From Thermoflexus sp040289485 (GTDB lineage Bacteria > Chloroflexota > Anaerolineae > Thermoflexales > Thermoflexaceae), in NCBI RefSeq assembly GCF_040289485.1, contig NZ_PSLG01000004.1, forward strand, positions 3,230-67,229: a DNA stretch of 64,000 nucleotides. Direction: 5' to 3'. The translations under genes were made by a program, and so were the position numbers. How positions within the stretch are numbered: position 1 is the stretch's first letter; each line of letters opens with the position of its first letter. Below the pieces are notes generated by a model that did not search any database, had not been told where the DNA came from, and worked only from the letters and a program-made list of their open reading frames with translations. Shown here one piece after another: positions 1-8,422 of this stretch.

Positions 1-767
1 ACCTCGATCTCCCGTGTCAGAAGGCCGATGAGGCGGTGGAGCTTAGCCGCCACGTCATCCAGTTCCAGGATCTCCTGGGCCTCCTGGAGGGACATGCGGA
101 TGTAGGTGGCTACCGCGTAGGCCAGTTGCCGAGGGTCCTCCACGGCCATCGCCAGGGCCCCCAACGGGTCCGGCAGGCCGGGGACCAGTTCCACCATTCG
201 GGCGAACAACTCGGCAGTCTTGCGCCGCAGGGCCTCCAATTCCGGCCCGGGGGTCATGGTCTCCGGGTGGCGCTCCACCCGGGCCTTCAGGTAGGGCTGG
301 GTGGCCGTGTATTCCACGATGCGGATGCGCTCCAGGCCCATCACCAGGATCCGCATGGTGCCATCGGGCATCCGGACCAGCCGCTGGATGTGGGCCAGCG
401 TCCCGATGGTGTAACAATCCTCCGGCATGGGCTCGTCCAGTTCCGGCCGCTTGCTGGCCACCAGCCCCACCCGTTTCCGGCCCAGCACCACGTCGTCCAC
501 CAGGCGGATGGACCGAGGCTGCCCCACGGCCAGCGGCACGACCGTCAGAGGGTAGACCACGACGCCCCGTAGGGGGAGGATGGGAAGCTCCTCTGGGATC
601 TCCACCGCCGGCCTTCCCGCGTCCCCCTCCGCCTCCGGCTTCACCCCCAGAGGCAGGGGCTCCTCCCCTTCCTCATCGCTGAGGAGATACCCCCAGCGGG
701 CCCCATCGATGGGCGACAGCATTTTCATGGCCATGGGAAAGGGCTCCTCTTCCAGCCAGCGGCTCAC
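1..767 (-). CDS. lon: Lon protease, N-terminal part (cut by window edge)
   Basis: The visible 255 codons form the N-terminal substrate-recognition (LON) domain of the ATP-dependent protease Lon, which degrades misfolded and regulatory proteins in the cytoplasm. The hallmark stretch LPILPLRGVVVYP lies near residue 55, followed by the beta-barrel part and a helical part ending in an LDDV..KL..L..REIEV pattern typical of Lon before its coiled coil. The AAA+ and Ser-Lys protease domains would lie to the left of the window and are not seen, so a stand-alone LON-domain protein cannot be fully excluded. The GTG at 767 overlaps the stop codon of the hsp20 gene by 4 bases, which suggests translational coupling. 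In-frame ATGs at 734 and 728 are alternatives. The two genes look like one protein quality-control operon. Confidence 0.85.
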   Translation of the reverse strand, partial: MSRWLEEEPFPMAMKMLSPIDGARWGYLLSDEEGEEPLPLGVKPEAEGDAGRPAVEIPEELPILPLRGVVVYPLTVVPLAVGQPRSIRLVDDVVLGRKRVGLVASKRPELDEPMPEDCYTIGTLAHIQRLVRMPDGTMRILVMGLERIRIVEYTATQPYLKARVERHPETMTPGPELEALRRKTAELFARMVELVPGLPDPLGALAMAVEDPRQLAYAVATYIRMSLQEAQEILELDDVAAKLHRLIGLLTREIE

Positions 768-1216
768 CGGCCGGCCCCCGGTGTGGTCACCGGGAGACGG
801 CGCGGCGTCCGCACCGTGATGGTCAGCGGCGGTTTTTTGGGCAGGGTGACGATCAGGAAGCCGTCGCGGTAGACCGCCTGGGCGGCCTCGGCGTCCAGGG
901 CCCATGGCAAGTAGACCTCCACATGGAACTCGCCATAATGGATCTCTAATTGATGATAAGCCACTTTGGGGGTGGGATCCTGACGGTAGCCGCTGATCAC
1001 CAGCCAGCGGTCGTGCAGGGCCACGACGACGTCCTCCGGCCTCAACCCGGCGATCTCCACACGGACCACGACGGCCTCGTCGGTCTCGTAAACATCGGTG
1101 GGCGGGCGCCAGGCGTTCCCGTAGCGCAACGCCCACCGCTGGCGGGCCAGGATGTCCTGTAGCAGACGCTCGACCTGGGACTGGAACCGCTCGAAGGTCC
1201 GCTCGAACTCTTCCAT
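764..1216 (-). CDS. hsp20: Hsp20 family small heat-shock protein
   Basis: This 150-residue protein is a small heat-shock protein (alpha-crystallin type), an ATP-independent holdase that keeps unfolding proteins soluble in the cytoplasm. The alpha-crystallin domain covers about residues 38 to 135. It includes the strand pattern PPTDVYETDEAVVVRVEIAG, the AL motif region with WLVISG, and the end of the fold at GFLIVTLPK. The length is normal for bacterial Hsp20. It is the first gene of an operon with lon, overlapping it by 4 bases, so a holdase and a protease are made together. A -10 box TGCTACAAT lies about 65 bases upstream. No CIRCE element was found in the short upstream region. Confidence 0.93.
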   Translation of the reverse strand: MEEFERTFERFQSQVERLLQDILARQRWALRYGNAWRPPTDVYETDEAVVVRVEIAGLRPEDVVVALHDRWLVISGYRQDPTPKVAYHQLEIHYGEFHVEVYLPWALDAEAAQAVYRDGFLIVTLPKKPPLTITVRTPRRLPVTTPGAGR

Positions 1217-1263
1217 GGATGGCGCGCTCCACCGGTGTGCCTGAGAGGCCCAGAGCCGACCGT

Positions 1264-1293
1264 TTGGATGGCCTGCTCAAATTGTAGCATAAT
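1264..1293. promoter_or_regulatory. Overlapping divergent promoters of hsp20 (-) and csaA-like gene (+)
   Basis: On the minus strand, TGCTACAAT (1289 down to 1281) is a good extended -10 for hsp20. On the plus strand, TTGGAT (1264-1269), 18 bases, then CATAAT (1288-1293) is a plausible promoter for the csaA-like gene. The two -10 boxes overlap almost completely, so the two transcription units may compete for RNA polymerase. This is a reading of the sequence only; transcription start sites are not known. Confidence 0.45.
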
Positions 1294-1330
1294 CCGTCCG
1301 GGTGGACATCCTGCTCCGCGGAGGCGCTGT

Positions 1331-1669
1331 GTGGCGACCCTGACGATGGAGGAGTTCCTCCGGGTGGACATGCGGGTGGGCCGGGTGGTGCGGGCCGAAC
1401 CCCATCCGCGGGCCCGCCGACCCTCCCTGTGCTTGTGGATCGACTTCGGGCCTGAGATCGGCGTCCGAACCAGCAGCGCCCAACTGGCCGACCGCTACCG
1501 GCCGGAGGAACTGGTGGGGAGCCTGGTGATCGCCGTGGTGAACTTCCCCCCCAAGAACGTCGCCGGCTTCGTCTCGGAGGTCCTGGTCCTCGGGGTCCCG
1601 GATGAGGCTGGCCGCGTGGTGCTGTTGCGCCCGGACGCCGAGGTGCCCTTGGGGGGCCGGGTCTTCTGA
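1331..1669 (+). CDS. csaA: CsaA-like tRNA-binding domain protein
   Basis: This 112-residue protein is a stand-alone OB-fold tRNA-binding domain of the CsaA group, related to the C-terminal domain of methionyl-tRNA synthetase and to Arc1p/Trbp111. CsaA has been described as a chaperone-like, tRNA-binding protein. The family pattern is clear: VDMRVGRVVRAEPHPRARRP, then DFGPEIGVRTSSAQ, then AVVNFPPKNVAGFVSEVLVLG and a closing GGRVF. The GTG at 1331 and the ATG at 1346 are both possible starts; neither has a strong ribosome binding site. It is transcribed divergently from the hsp20-lon operon, which fits a protein-folding context. The function is inferred from the family. Confidence 0.82.
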   Translation: MATLTMEEFLRVDMRVGRVVRAEPHPRARRPSLCLWIDFGPEIGVRTSSAQLADRYRPEELVGSLVIAVVNFPPKNVAGFVSEVLVLGVPDEAGRVVLLRPDAEVPLGGRVF

Positions 1670-1732
1670 GGGCACGCCCCTGGGCGAAAAGGGAGCCGTT
1701 CCCCATCTTTATTTTTTGATCAGGAGGCAGCG

Positions 1733-3001
1733 ATGGCGACCCGAGCGCACCTCGCCCCGGTCTGGCTCCGGATCTTCGACTTAGAGGTGACCCACGGCGA
1801 AGGGGTTTACCTCTATGGGACCGACGGCCGCCGCTACCTGGATTTCACCAGCGGCATCGGCGTGACCAACACCGGCCACTGCCATCCCCGGGTCGTCGCC
1901 GCTGTCCAAGAGCAGGCCGCGCGGCTGCTCCACGGACAGGCCAACATCGTCTACCACCGTCCCATGCTGGAACTGGTCGAGGCGCTCCTCACCGTGGTCC
2001 CCGCCCCCCTGGACACCTTCTTCTTCGCCAACAGCGGGGCGGAGGCGGTGGAGGCCGCTGTGAAATTGGCCCGCTACGCCACCGGTCGCCCCAACATCAT
2101 CGTCTTCCAGGGGAGCTTCCACGGCCGGACCAACATGGCGATGGCCCTCACCACCAGCAAGACGATCTACCGGGCCGGTTACCAGCCGCTGGCCGCCGGC
2201 GTCTACGTGGCCCCCTACCCTTACGCGTATCGCTACGGATGGGACCCGGAGACGACCCTGCGCTTTTGTCTGCGGGAACTGGACTTCCTCCTGAAATCCC
2301 AGACGGCCCCCGAGGAGACGGCAGCCCTCCTGGTGGAGCCGATCCTCGGCGAAGGGGGTTACGTGGTGCCGCCCCCTGGGTTCCTGGCCGCCCTGCGGGA
2401 GCGCTGCGATCACTACGGGATGCTGTTGATCGCCGACGAGGTGCAAACCGGGTTCGGGCGGACCGGCCGCTTCTTCGCTGTGGAGCATGAAGGGGTGGTG
2501 CCGGACATCCTGATCATGGCCAAGGGGATGGCCTCCGGCCTTCCCCTGTCGGGGATCGCTGCCCGGGCCGAGTGGATGGCCCGATGGAAGCCCGGCGCCC
2601 ACGGGGGGACCTTCGGAGGGAACGCCGTGGCCTGTGCCGCTGCCGTGGCCACGATCCAGGTGATGAAAGCGGAGCGCCTCCCCGAGAACGCCGCCGCCCG
2701 CGGGGCGGAACTCATGGCCGGCCTGCGCCGCCTCGCCGAACGCTTCCCAGGCCTGGGGGATGTGCGGGGGCGCGGGCTGATGGTCGGGGTGGAGTTCTCC
2801 CGAAACGGGGAGCCCGACCCGGCGGCCGCCAAAGCCGTGCAGGCCGCCTGCTTCCGGCGGGGGCTGCTGCTGCTCACCTGCGGGACCTACGATAACGTCA
2901 TCCGCTGGGTCCCCCCGCTGGGGGTCACCGCCGAGCAGATCCAGGAGGGACTCCGCATCTTTGAGGAGGCTCTGGCAGAAGTCGCCGAGATCTCCAGGTG
3001 A
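1733..3001 (+). CDS. Class III PLP-dependent aminotransferase (GabT-like)
   Basis: This 422-residue protein is a fold-type I, class III aminotransferase of the 4-aminobutyrate/acetylornithine group. The PLP-binding lysine is Lys264 in the motif IMAKGMASGLP, and Asp235 in ADEVQTGFGR would hold the pyridine nitrogen. The substrate loop TSGIGVTNTGHCHPRV and the phosphate-binding FANSGAEAVEAAVK motif are present. The length is normal. The strong site AGGAGG lies just before ATG 1733. It follows the csaA-like gene by 63 bases and ends close to the convergent CCA enzyme. GABA aminotransferase is the best guess, since neighbours give no arginine or lysine biosynthesis context, but the exact substrate cannot be read from sequence. 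Confidence 0.85.
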   Translation: MATRAHLAPVWLRIFDLEVTHGEGVYLYGTDGRRYLDFTSGIGVTNTGHCHPRVVAAVQEQAARLLHGQANIVYHRPMLELVEALLTVVPAPLDTFFFANSGAEAVEAAVKLARYATGRPNIIVFQGSFHGRTNMAMALTTSKTIYRAGYQPLAAGVYVAPYPYAYRYGWDPETTLRFCLRELDFLLKSQTAPEETAALLVEPILGEGGYVVPPPGFLAALRERCDHYGMLLIADEVQTGFGRTGRFFAVEHEGVVPDILIMAKGMASGLPLSGIAARAEWMARWKPGAHGGTFGGNAVACAAAVATIQVMKAERLPENAAARGAELMAGLRRLAERFPGLGDVRGRGLMVGVEFSRNGEPDPAAAKAVQAACFRRGLLLLTCGTYDNVIRWVPPLGVTAEQIQEGLRIFEEALAEVAEISR

Positions 3002-3025
3002 CCTTCCCGCCCCCTGTGTCTCCGG

Positions 3026-4537
3026 TCAGAGGCCGGATGCTTCGCTTTCCTCCATCAGCCGGCGGGCGAGGGCCAGGGCGTCCTCCCGCGTGGTCACTTC
3101 CCCGGCGGCCTGAGCCTCCCGGATGGCTTCTAGGATCTGGCCGATGCGGGGGCCCTCCGGCACCCCTAGCGCCAGCAGGTCCTCCCCCCGCACCAGGGGG
3201 GGCGGGCGGACGAACCGCTCAGGGGCCTCGAAGAAGGCCGCCCACAAGGTCCGGGCGACCTGCAACCGGGGCTCCCAGACCGCCTCCGAGAGGGTGGACC
3301 CCCAGACCCCCAGGGTGTCCGCTAGGGCCAGCAGGGCCAGATCCACTCCGGCAGCCCCGACCTCCCGGAAGAACCGATAGATGGCCCGGGGGGAAAGGGG
3401 ACCGCGGGCCAGCCCGTGGGGCCGCATGTGATCCCGCACCAGGAGCGCCACCTCCTCGACCTCATCGTTGCTGAACCGCAGCGCCCGGAGCCGCTCCGCG
3501 GTCCGTTCGGCCCCGAGCCGCTCGTGACCGATGAAGCGGACCCGCCCGTCGGCCGCGACCGTGCGGGTCTCTGGCTTGCCGATGTCATGGAAGAGGGCGG
3601 CCAGCAGCAGCAGGATCCGTCGGGGGCGCCCGACGACGACCTCCTCCGCCCAGCGGGCCGCCAGGCGCTCCCGCCACGGCGCGAGGGCCGCCTCCGCCTC
3701 GGCCAGACGGGGGAGATCCCGGATCTCCGGCGTCTCGACCGTCGCGCCCATCAGCCGCTCGAGGGCGGCGACCACCCGCAGCGTGTGCTCGTAGACGTCC
3801 CAGATGTGAGGCGGCCCCTGGGTCACCCCCCGCAGGGCCGCCACCTCCGGCAGGAGGGCCTCCAGGAGCCCCAGAGACGCCATCCGGCGCAGGGTGCGGA
3901 CGACCGGGGGGATCTCCAGGATCTTCGCCAGTTCCTCCCGCAGTCGCTCCGGGGCAGCGGACAGGAGGGCGGGGAGGTCCTCCCGGAGCGCCCGCTCCGT
4001 CTCCGGCGTCATCTCCAGTTCGAACGCCGCTTCGAAGCGGACCGCCCGCAGCAGCCGGACCGGGTCGCGGCGGAAGGCGTCCGGGGCACACAGCCGGAGC
4101 CGCCGGGCGCGCAGGTCCTCGAGGCCCCCGAGGGGATCCTCTGGGGCGAAGGTCTCCTGAGCCAGGAAAGTCCCCAGGTCGACCATCATCGCGTTGATGG
4201 TGAAGTCCCGGTGCCGGAGGTCCGCCTCCCAGCCTTCGCCCTCCCGACGGGTGAGATCCACGTAGAAGCGCCGGCCGCCGGGATCAATCCACACCACCCG
4301 GCCGAACTCCCGCCGGGCGTCCAGGACGTAGAAGGACCCGCCGACCCGATCGGCCAGTTCGCGGGCGAGGCGTAGGGCGGGGCCGACCACCACCACATCG
4401 AAATCGTAGGGCTCCCGGCCGGCCAAGCGGTCCCGCACCGCCCCGCCCACCAGGCGGGCCTCCAGGCCCCTGGCTTCCAGCAGGGCTTTCAGGGTCTCCA
4501 GCACCGGTCGGGCCATCGCTCCCCGCTCCTTCCCCAC
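3026..4537 (-). CDS. cca: CCA tRNA nucleotidyltransferase / polyA polymerase family with HD domain
   Basis: This 503-residue enzyme belongs to the class II tRNA nucleotidyltransferases, which build or repair the CCA end of tRNAs, or act as poly(A) polymerases. The nucleotidyltransferase head has LVGGAVRDRLAG followed by the catalytic pair in YDFDVVVVG, then the RRDFTINAM-like motif RHRDFTINAMMVDLG and the RRDPVRLLRAVRF motif that recognises the base. A C-terminal HD domain carries LFHDIGKPETR and may give 2',3'-cyclic phosphodiesterase or phosphatase activity. ATG 4537 and ATG 4516 are both possible starts. The adjacent tRNA-Val gene does not encode its own CCA, so it depends on an enzyme of this kind. 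Confidence 0.9.
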   Translation of the reverse strand: MGKERGAMARPVLETLKALLEARGLEARLVGGAVRDRLAGREPYDFDVVVVGPALRLARELADRVGGSFYVLDARREFGRVVWIDPGGRRFYVDLTRREGEGWEADLRHRDFTINAMMVDLGTFLAQETFAPEDPLGGLEDLRARRLRLCAPDAFRRDPVRLLRAVRFEAAFELEMTPETERALREDLPALLSAAPERLREELAKILEIPPVVRTLRRMASLGLLEALLPEVAALRGVTQGPPHIWDVYEHTLRVVAALERLMGATVETPEIRDLPRLAEAEAALAPWRERLAARWAEEVVVGRPRRILLLLAALFHDIGKPETRTVAADGRVRFIGHERLGAERTAERLRALRFSNDEVEEVALLVRDHMRPHGLARGPLSPRAIYRFFREVGAAGVDLALLALADTLGVWGSTLSEAVWEPRLQVARTLWAAFFEAPERFVRPPPLVRGEDLLALGVPEGPRIGQILEAIREAQAAGEVTTREDALALARRLMEESEASGL

Positions 4538-4557
4538 CGACAGGGGTGCCGCCGCAG

Positions 4558-4586
4558 TTGCCAGGCGGACAAGTGGCGGGTATAAT
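4558..4586 (+). promoter_or_regulatory. Promoter of tRNA-Val
   Basis: TTGCCA (4558-4563), a 17-base spacer and a perfect TATAAT (4581-4586) stand 12 bases before the first tRNA base. This spacing puts the transcription start almost at the mature 5' end, leaving a very short leader for RNase P. Confidence 0.8.
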
Positions 4587-4598
4587 TTTCCCAGAAAT

Positions 4599-4673
<75 letters not shown>

Positions 4674-4708
4674 AGCGCCGCAGCCCTTGGGGCTGCGGCG
4701 CTGTTTTG
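4674..4708 (+). terminator. Rho-independent terminator of tRNA-Val
   Basis: A perfect 13-base-pair stem (4674-4686 with 4690-4702) with a 3-base loop is followed by TGTTTTG. It begins two bases after the tRNA discriminator base, so the tRNA is a monocistronic transcript. Confidence 0.92.
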
Positions 4709-4725
4709 TTCGACGGCCCCGCCTC

Positions 4726-4754
4726 TTGGACCGATCCGGTTCCTGCCATAGAAT
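4726..4754 (+). promoter_or_regulatory. Promoter of the ctpA-like protease gene
   Basis: TTGGAC (4726-4731), a 17-base spacer and TAGAAT (4749-4754) give a near-consensus housekeeping promoter about 45 bases before the GTG start at 4799. It lies directly behind the tRNA terminator. Confidence 0.7.
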
Positions 4755-4798
4755 CCGGGTAGATCCCGCCTGTCCACAGGTATCTCAGGAGGCGCATC

Positions 4799-6016
4799 GT
4801 GAACAGCTGGGCCAAGCGCGTGGGCAACCTGCTGCTGTTCGCCATCCTGGCGGCTGGGTTGACCGGCGGCGCGTTCCTGAGCGGGTTCGGCGTAGCGTGG
4901 GGCCTTCATCCCCCCGCCCCCCGGGTCGCCCCTCCCGCCACCCCTCCCCCGGACCTCGAGCAGGCCTTCGGCATCTTCTGGGAGGCCTGGAGGCTCGTCC
5001 AACAGGAGTATTATGGGGAGATCCCCAGCCCGCAAACCGTCGCCTATGGGGCCATCCGGGGGGCCCTGCAAACCCTGGGGGACCCTTACACCTCCTTCAT
5101 CGAGCCGAAGATCGCCCGCATCCTCCAGGAAGACGCCTCCGGCCAGTTCGAGGGGATCGGGGCGCTGGTCCGGATGAACCGGGACAACAAACTGGAGATC
5201 GTGCGCACCTTCGAGGGATCCCCGGCCCAGAGGGCCGGCCTGCGGGCGGGGGACCTGGTGCTCAAGGTCAACGGCCAGTCCATCGTCGGCTACAGCATCT
5301 ACGAAGCCATCGCCCTGATCCGTGGGCCGGCCGGCACCTCAGTGACGCTGACCATCGAGCGGCCCGGGGAGCGGGAGCCCTTCGAGGTCACGGTGACCCG
5401 GGCGCGGATCACCATCCCGGTGGTGGAGGCCCGCATGCTTCCCCAGGGCGTGGCCTACATTCAACTCTTCGACTTCAGCGCCCAGGCCACCCGCCAGCTT
5501 CAGGAGCAACTGAAGGCGTTGCTTGCCCAGAACCCGCGGGGCCTGATCCTGGATCTGCGGGACAACCCGGGCGGCTTCCTGGACCAGGCCATCCAGGTGG
5601 CCGACCTCTTCCTGGACGAGGGCGTGGTGGCTTATGAGCGGACCCGCGACGGCGAGGAACGGGTCTTCCGTTCGAAGTCGGGGGACCCAGGGGAGAAGAT
5701 CCCTATGGTGGTGCTGGTGAACGCCGGCAGCGCCAGCGCCTCGGAGATCGTGGCTGGGACTCTCCAGGATCGGGGCCGGGCTCGGCTGGTAGGCGAGCGG
5801 ACCTTCGGGAAGGGCTCGGTGCAGCTTTCTCACCCGCTCTCCGACGGCTCGGAACTGCGAGTGACCATCGCCCGATGGTTCACCCCTAAGAACCGGGCCA
5901 TCCACGGCCAGGGGCTCAACCCGGATATCGAAGTGCGGGTGGATCCGGCCCAGCCGGCTGGGGGGCGCGACCCCCAGCTGGAAAAGGCCATTGAAGTTCT
6001 CTTTCAGGAGCGCTGA
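4799..6016 (+). CDS. ctpA: S41 family C-terminal processing protease (CtpA/Prc type)
   Basis: This 405-residue protein is a carboxyl-terminal processing protease, a Ser-Lys protease acting outside the cytoplasmic membrane. An N-terminal membrane anchor or signal segment (about residues 8-33) is followed by a proline-rich linker. A PDZ domain follows around residues 115-200 (ASGQFEGIGA, then GLRAGDLVLKVNG). The catalytic S41 core contains LRDNPGGFL, the nucleophile Ser313 in NAGSASASEI, and the general base Lys338 in FGKGSVQ. Translation starts at GTG 4799 with AGGAGG nearby; no better ATG exists. It has its own promoter and is followed after 5 bases by a large membrane protein gene, so the two probably form an operon. 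Confidence 0.93.
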   Translation: MNSWAKRVGNLLLFAILAAGLTGGAFLSGFGVAWGLHPPAPRVAPPATPPPDLEQAFGIFWEAWRLVQQEYYGEIPSPQTVAYGAIRGALQTLGDPYTSFIEPKIARILQEDASGQFEGIGALVRMNRDNKLEIVRTFEGSPAQRAGLRAGDLVLKVNGQSIVGYSIYEAIALIRGPAGTSVTLTIERPGEREPFEVTVTRARITIPVVEARMLPQGVAYIQLFDFSAQATRQLQEQLKALLAQNPRGLILDLRDNPGGFLDQAIQVADLFLDEGVVAYERTRDGEERVFRSKSGDPGEKIPMVVLVNAGSASASEIVAGTLQDRGRARLVGERTFGKGSVQLSHPLSDGSELRVTIARWFTPKNRAIHGQGLNPDIEVRVDPAQPAGGRDPQLEKAIEVLFQER

Positions 6017-6021
6017 GCAGG

Positions 6022-8304
6022 ATGGCCGGCCGGCCCCGGGTTTCCCCGCTGGACAGCGCCATCCTTGTGGCGCTCGCCGGTTGGATCACGGCCCTTTACG
6101 CGCCCCTCTGGTCCGGGGATCCGAGGGGGCAGGCGGCCTTCCGGCCGGGGGACATGACCGAACAACATTACCCGTTCGCCGCCTACGCCCATCGGCGCCT
6201 GCAGGCTGGTCAGATCCCCCTCTGGAACCCGTTCGGGCTGGGAGGGCATCCCTTCCTCGCCGATCCCCAGACCCCTGCCCTGTATCCGGTTCAGGCGCTG
6301 GTCGTGGGGATGGCGGGGGGCAGTTCCCTGTCGCTCCGGGGCTATGCGGCGGAGGTCGTCGCCCACCTGGTCGTGACGGCATGGGGAGCCTATTTGTTCT
6401 TCCGCTGGCTGGCCCGGGAGCGGGGGGCTGCGGCCTTCGGCGCCTTCGCCTGGGGCCTGAGCGGCTATTTGACCGCCTATCCCCTTCAAAACCCGCCCAT
6501 CCTCTTCACAATGGCCTGGCTTCCATGGCTGCTGTGGGGCCTCGGTCATCTGCTGACGGACCCTCGGCCGCGCCGGCGCTGGGAAGGGCTGGCCATCGGG
6601 ATGGCGGCACTGACGCTGTTGGGGAGCCACGCCCAGGCGGCGTTCTACAGCGGGTTGATGGCGGTGGGGTTCGGCGCCGCAGCGGCAGGGCGGCGCTGGT
6701 CCCGGTGGGCCGCCCTCCTCCGCGTTGGCCTCTTCGGCCTCGGCCTCGCGGCCGCGCGCCTCCTTCCGGTCTTGGAGATCCTTCCGTGGACCGAGCGGAC
6801 GTCCTGGACCTTCCCCCAGCGCGCCGGCGGGTTTGAAACATGGGAACTCTGGGGTATCCTCTGGCCCCACCTGACCCTCTGGTCTCCGCTCTATGTCGGG
6901 GTCCCCACCCTGATCCTGGCGGCCCACTGTCGGTCTTCCCCCGGACAACGCCGGGAGCGCTCTCCGGCCCTGTGGCTCGGCCTGTTGGCCTTGGGGGTCT
7001 TCCTCTCGCGGGGAGGCGAGGCCGCCCTCTATCCGGTCGCCGCGTGGTGGCTTTCCCCGCTCCTCGGCTTCTTCCGCAACCAGGAGCGGGCGGCCGTGAT
7101 CGCCGCTTGGTCCCTGATCACCCTCGCTGTCCTGGGCTGGCCACGGATCCCCGACCGTCCCACGGTGCGCGCCATGGCCGTCGGGCTAGGTGGCTGGGGG
7201 CTGGTGCTGGGGGGCGGGCTTCTGCTCGTGCAGGGCCAGGATCCCTCGGCGTGGCCGCGGCTCCATCGGCTGCTCTCGCAAGCCATGGAGCCGCTCCTGA
7301 TCGGGGGGTTGGCTCTGCTGGTTCTTTCAGGCAGGCCCCACTGGCGTTGGGCGCTGGTGGCCCTGGTCGCCCTGGACGTCGGGTCGGTCGCCTGGCGGAC
7401 GGCGACGGCCGGCCATTGGGTGTGGGAAGACCCCGAGGCCCTCCACACGCCGCCCCTGGCGCCCGACCGGATCCCGGCCCACTGGCCGCCGTTGCGCCTG
7501 GACACGCGGGGCCTTCTCCCCGGCAACTGGACCACTCGGATGGGGATCGAGGACCTGCATGGCTTCACCACCCTGCCCCTGCGCCCGGTGGAACGGTTCC
7601 GACGGGAGGTGCCCGGCGAGCGGGTCTGGGCCCTGATGGGGGTGGGCTGCTTCATCCAGCGCGCCGACGAGCCGCCGCTCCCGTTCCCTTCTCGCTTGCA
7701 GGAGGCCCTGACCACCGTCCACGGTGTCCTGGAATTCCGGTGTCTGGAACAGCCGTTCTCCCGGTTCCATCTGGTCTACGAAGCCGTTGCCTTTGACGAC
7801 GAGACCGCCCTCCGGGCCATGCGGGACAGCCGCTTCGATCCCCTGCGGGTGGTGATCTTGGACCGGGTGGTGCCGTTGCCCGGGATGGCGCCGCCGGAAA
7901 CCCCGCCGCGTGTCGTTCTGCGATCGTGGGCCCCGGAGGAGATCCGGCTGGAGGTCGTGACCGGGCGGCCGGGGTTCCTCGTCGTCGGGGACATGTGGGC
8001 TCCGGGATGGGAGGCGGCCGTCGATGGACAGCCGGCGCCAGTGCTGCGGGCCTACACCGCCCTACGGGCGGTCCCGGTGCCGGCGGGGGCGCATGCGGTG
8101 GTCCTTCGCTACCGCCCGCTCTCCTTCCGCCTCGGAGTCCTCCTCTCCGGGCTGGCCCTGCTCCTCGTGGCGATCCGCATCGCCGGGCCGCCCCTCCACC
8201 TTTTCCGCAGGGCGGGTCCGATCCACCCCGTCACAGCTGCCATGTCTCGCCCCAGCGGGCCAGCCGCTCCACATACCCAGGCCGGGCATAGCGATCCCGC
8301 ATAA
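6022..8304 (+). CDS. YfhO-like polytopic membrane protein
   Basis: This 760-residue protein looks like the YfhO family, large membrane proteins related to GT-C glycosyltransferases that use lipid-linked sugars. The opening region fits the family well: one membrane helix, an acidic DMTEQHYPF loop, and then IPLWNPFGLGGHPFLADPQ. About ten further hydrophobic segments follow up to residue 470. A soluble domain of about 250 residues then includes GFLVVGDMWAPGWEAAVDG, a motif common near the end of YfhO proteins. One last membrane helix lies near residue 720. The final 25 or so residues look poorly conserved and overlap the end of a gene remnant on the other strand. A role in cell-surface glycan assembly is inferred only. 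Confidence 0.75.
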   Translation: MAGRPRVSPLDSAILVALAGWITALYAPLWSGDPRGQAAFRPGDMTEQHYPFAAYAHRRLQAGQIPLWNPFGLGGHPFLADPQTPALYPVQALVVGMAGGSSLSLRGYAAEVVAHLVVTAWGAYLFFRWLARERGAAAFGAFAWGLSGYLTAYPLQNPPILFTMAWLPWLLWGLGHLLTDPRPRRRWEGLAIGMAALTLLGSHAQAAFYSGLMAVGFGAAAAGRRWSRWAALLRVGLFGLGLAAARLLPVLEILPWTERTSWTFPQRAGGFETWELWGILWPHLTLWSPLYVGVPTLILAAHCRSSPGQRRERSPALWLGLLALGVFLSRGGEAALYPVAAWWLSPLLGFFRNQERAAVIAAWSLITLAVLGWPRIPDRPTVRAMAVGLGGWGLVLGGGLLLVQGQDPSAWPRLHRLLSQAMEPLLIGGLALLVLSGRPHWRWALVALVALDVGSVAWRTATAGHWVWEDPEALHTPPLAPDRIPAHWPPLRLDTRGLLPGNWTTRMGIEDLHGFTTLPLRPVERFRREVPGERVWALMGVGCFIQRADEPPLPFPSRLQEALTTVHGVLEFRCLEQPFSRFHLVYEAVAFDDETALRAMRDSRFDPLRVVILDRVVPLPGMAPPETPPRVVLRSWAPEEIRLEVVTGRPGFLVVGDMWAPGWEAAVDGQPAPVLRAYTALRAVPVPAGAHAVVLRYRPLSFRLGVLLSGLALLLVAIRIAGPPLHLFRRAGPIHPVTAAMSRPSGPAAPHTQAGHSDPA

Positions 8305-8403
8305 AGGCCCCTCCCCCAGCACATGCGCGGCGATGGATCGGTGATAGGCAGCGGGGATCCCCGCGATCCCTGCGCCGCAGATCCGCACATCCACGGCCGC
8401 CAT
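8231..8403 (-). pseudogene. Remnant of a FAD-dependent oxidoreductase gene
   Basis: Directly downstream of ricT, an ATG at 8403 opens a frame whose start reads VDVRICGAGIAGIPAAYH. This is the dinucleotide-binding fingerprint of glycine/D-amino-acid oxidase-type flavoproteins. The frame then loses sense. A different frame from about 8310 reads FMRDRYARPGYVERLARWG and stops at 8231, resembling the C-terminal end of a protein. The two pieces are joined out of frame and total only 173 bases, against 1 kb or more for a working flavoenzyme. I infer an internal deletion plus a frameshift. The remnant overlaps the last 25 codons of the convergent YfhO-like gene. Confidence 0.4.
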
Positions 8404-8422
8404 CGGGGCAACTCGCCGTCCC

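Noticed and set aside
1217..1263. CIRCE element or sigma-32-type promoter upstream of hsp20
   Set aside because: No TTAGCACTC-N9-GAGTGCTAA inverted repeat was found and the promoter looks like a housekeeping one.
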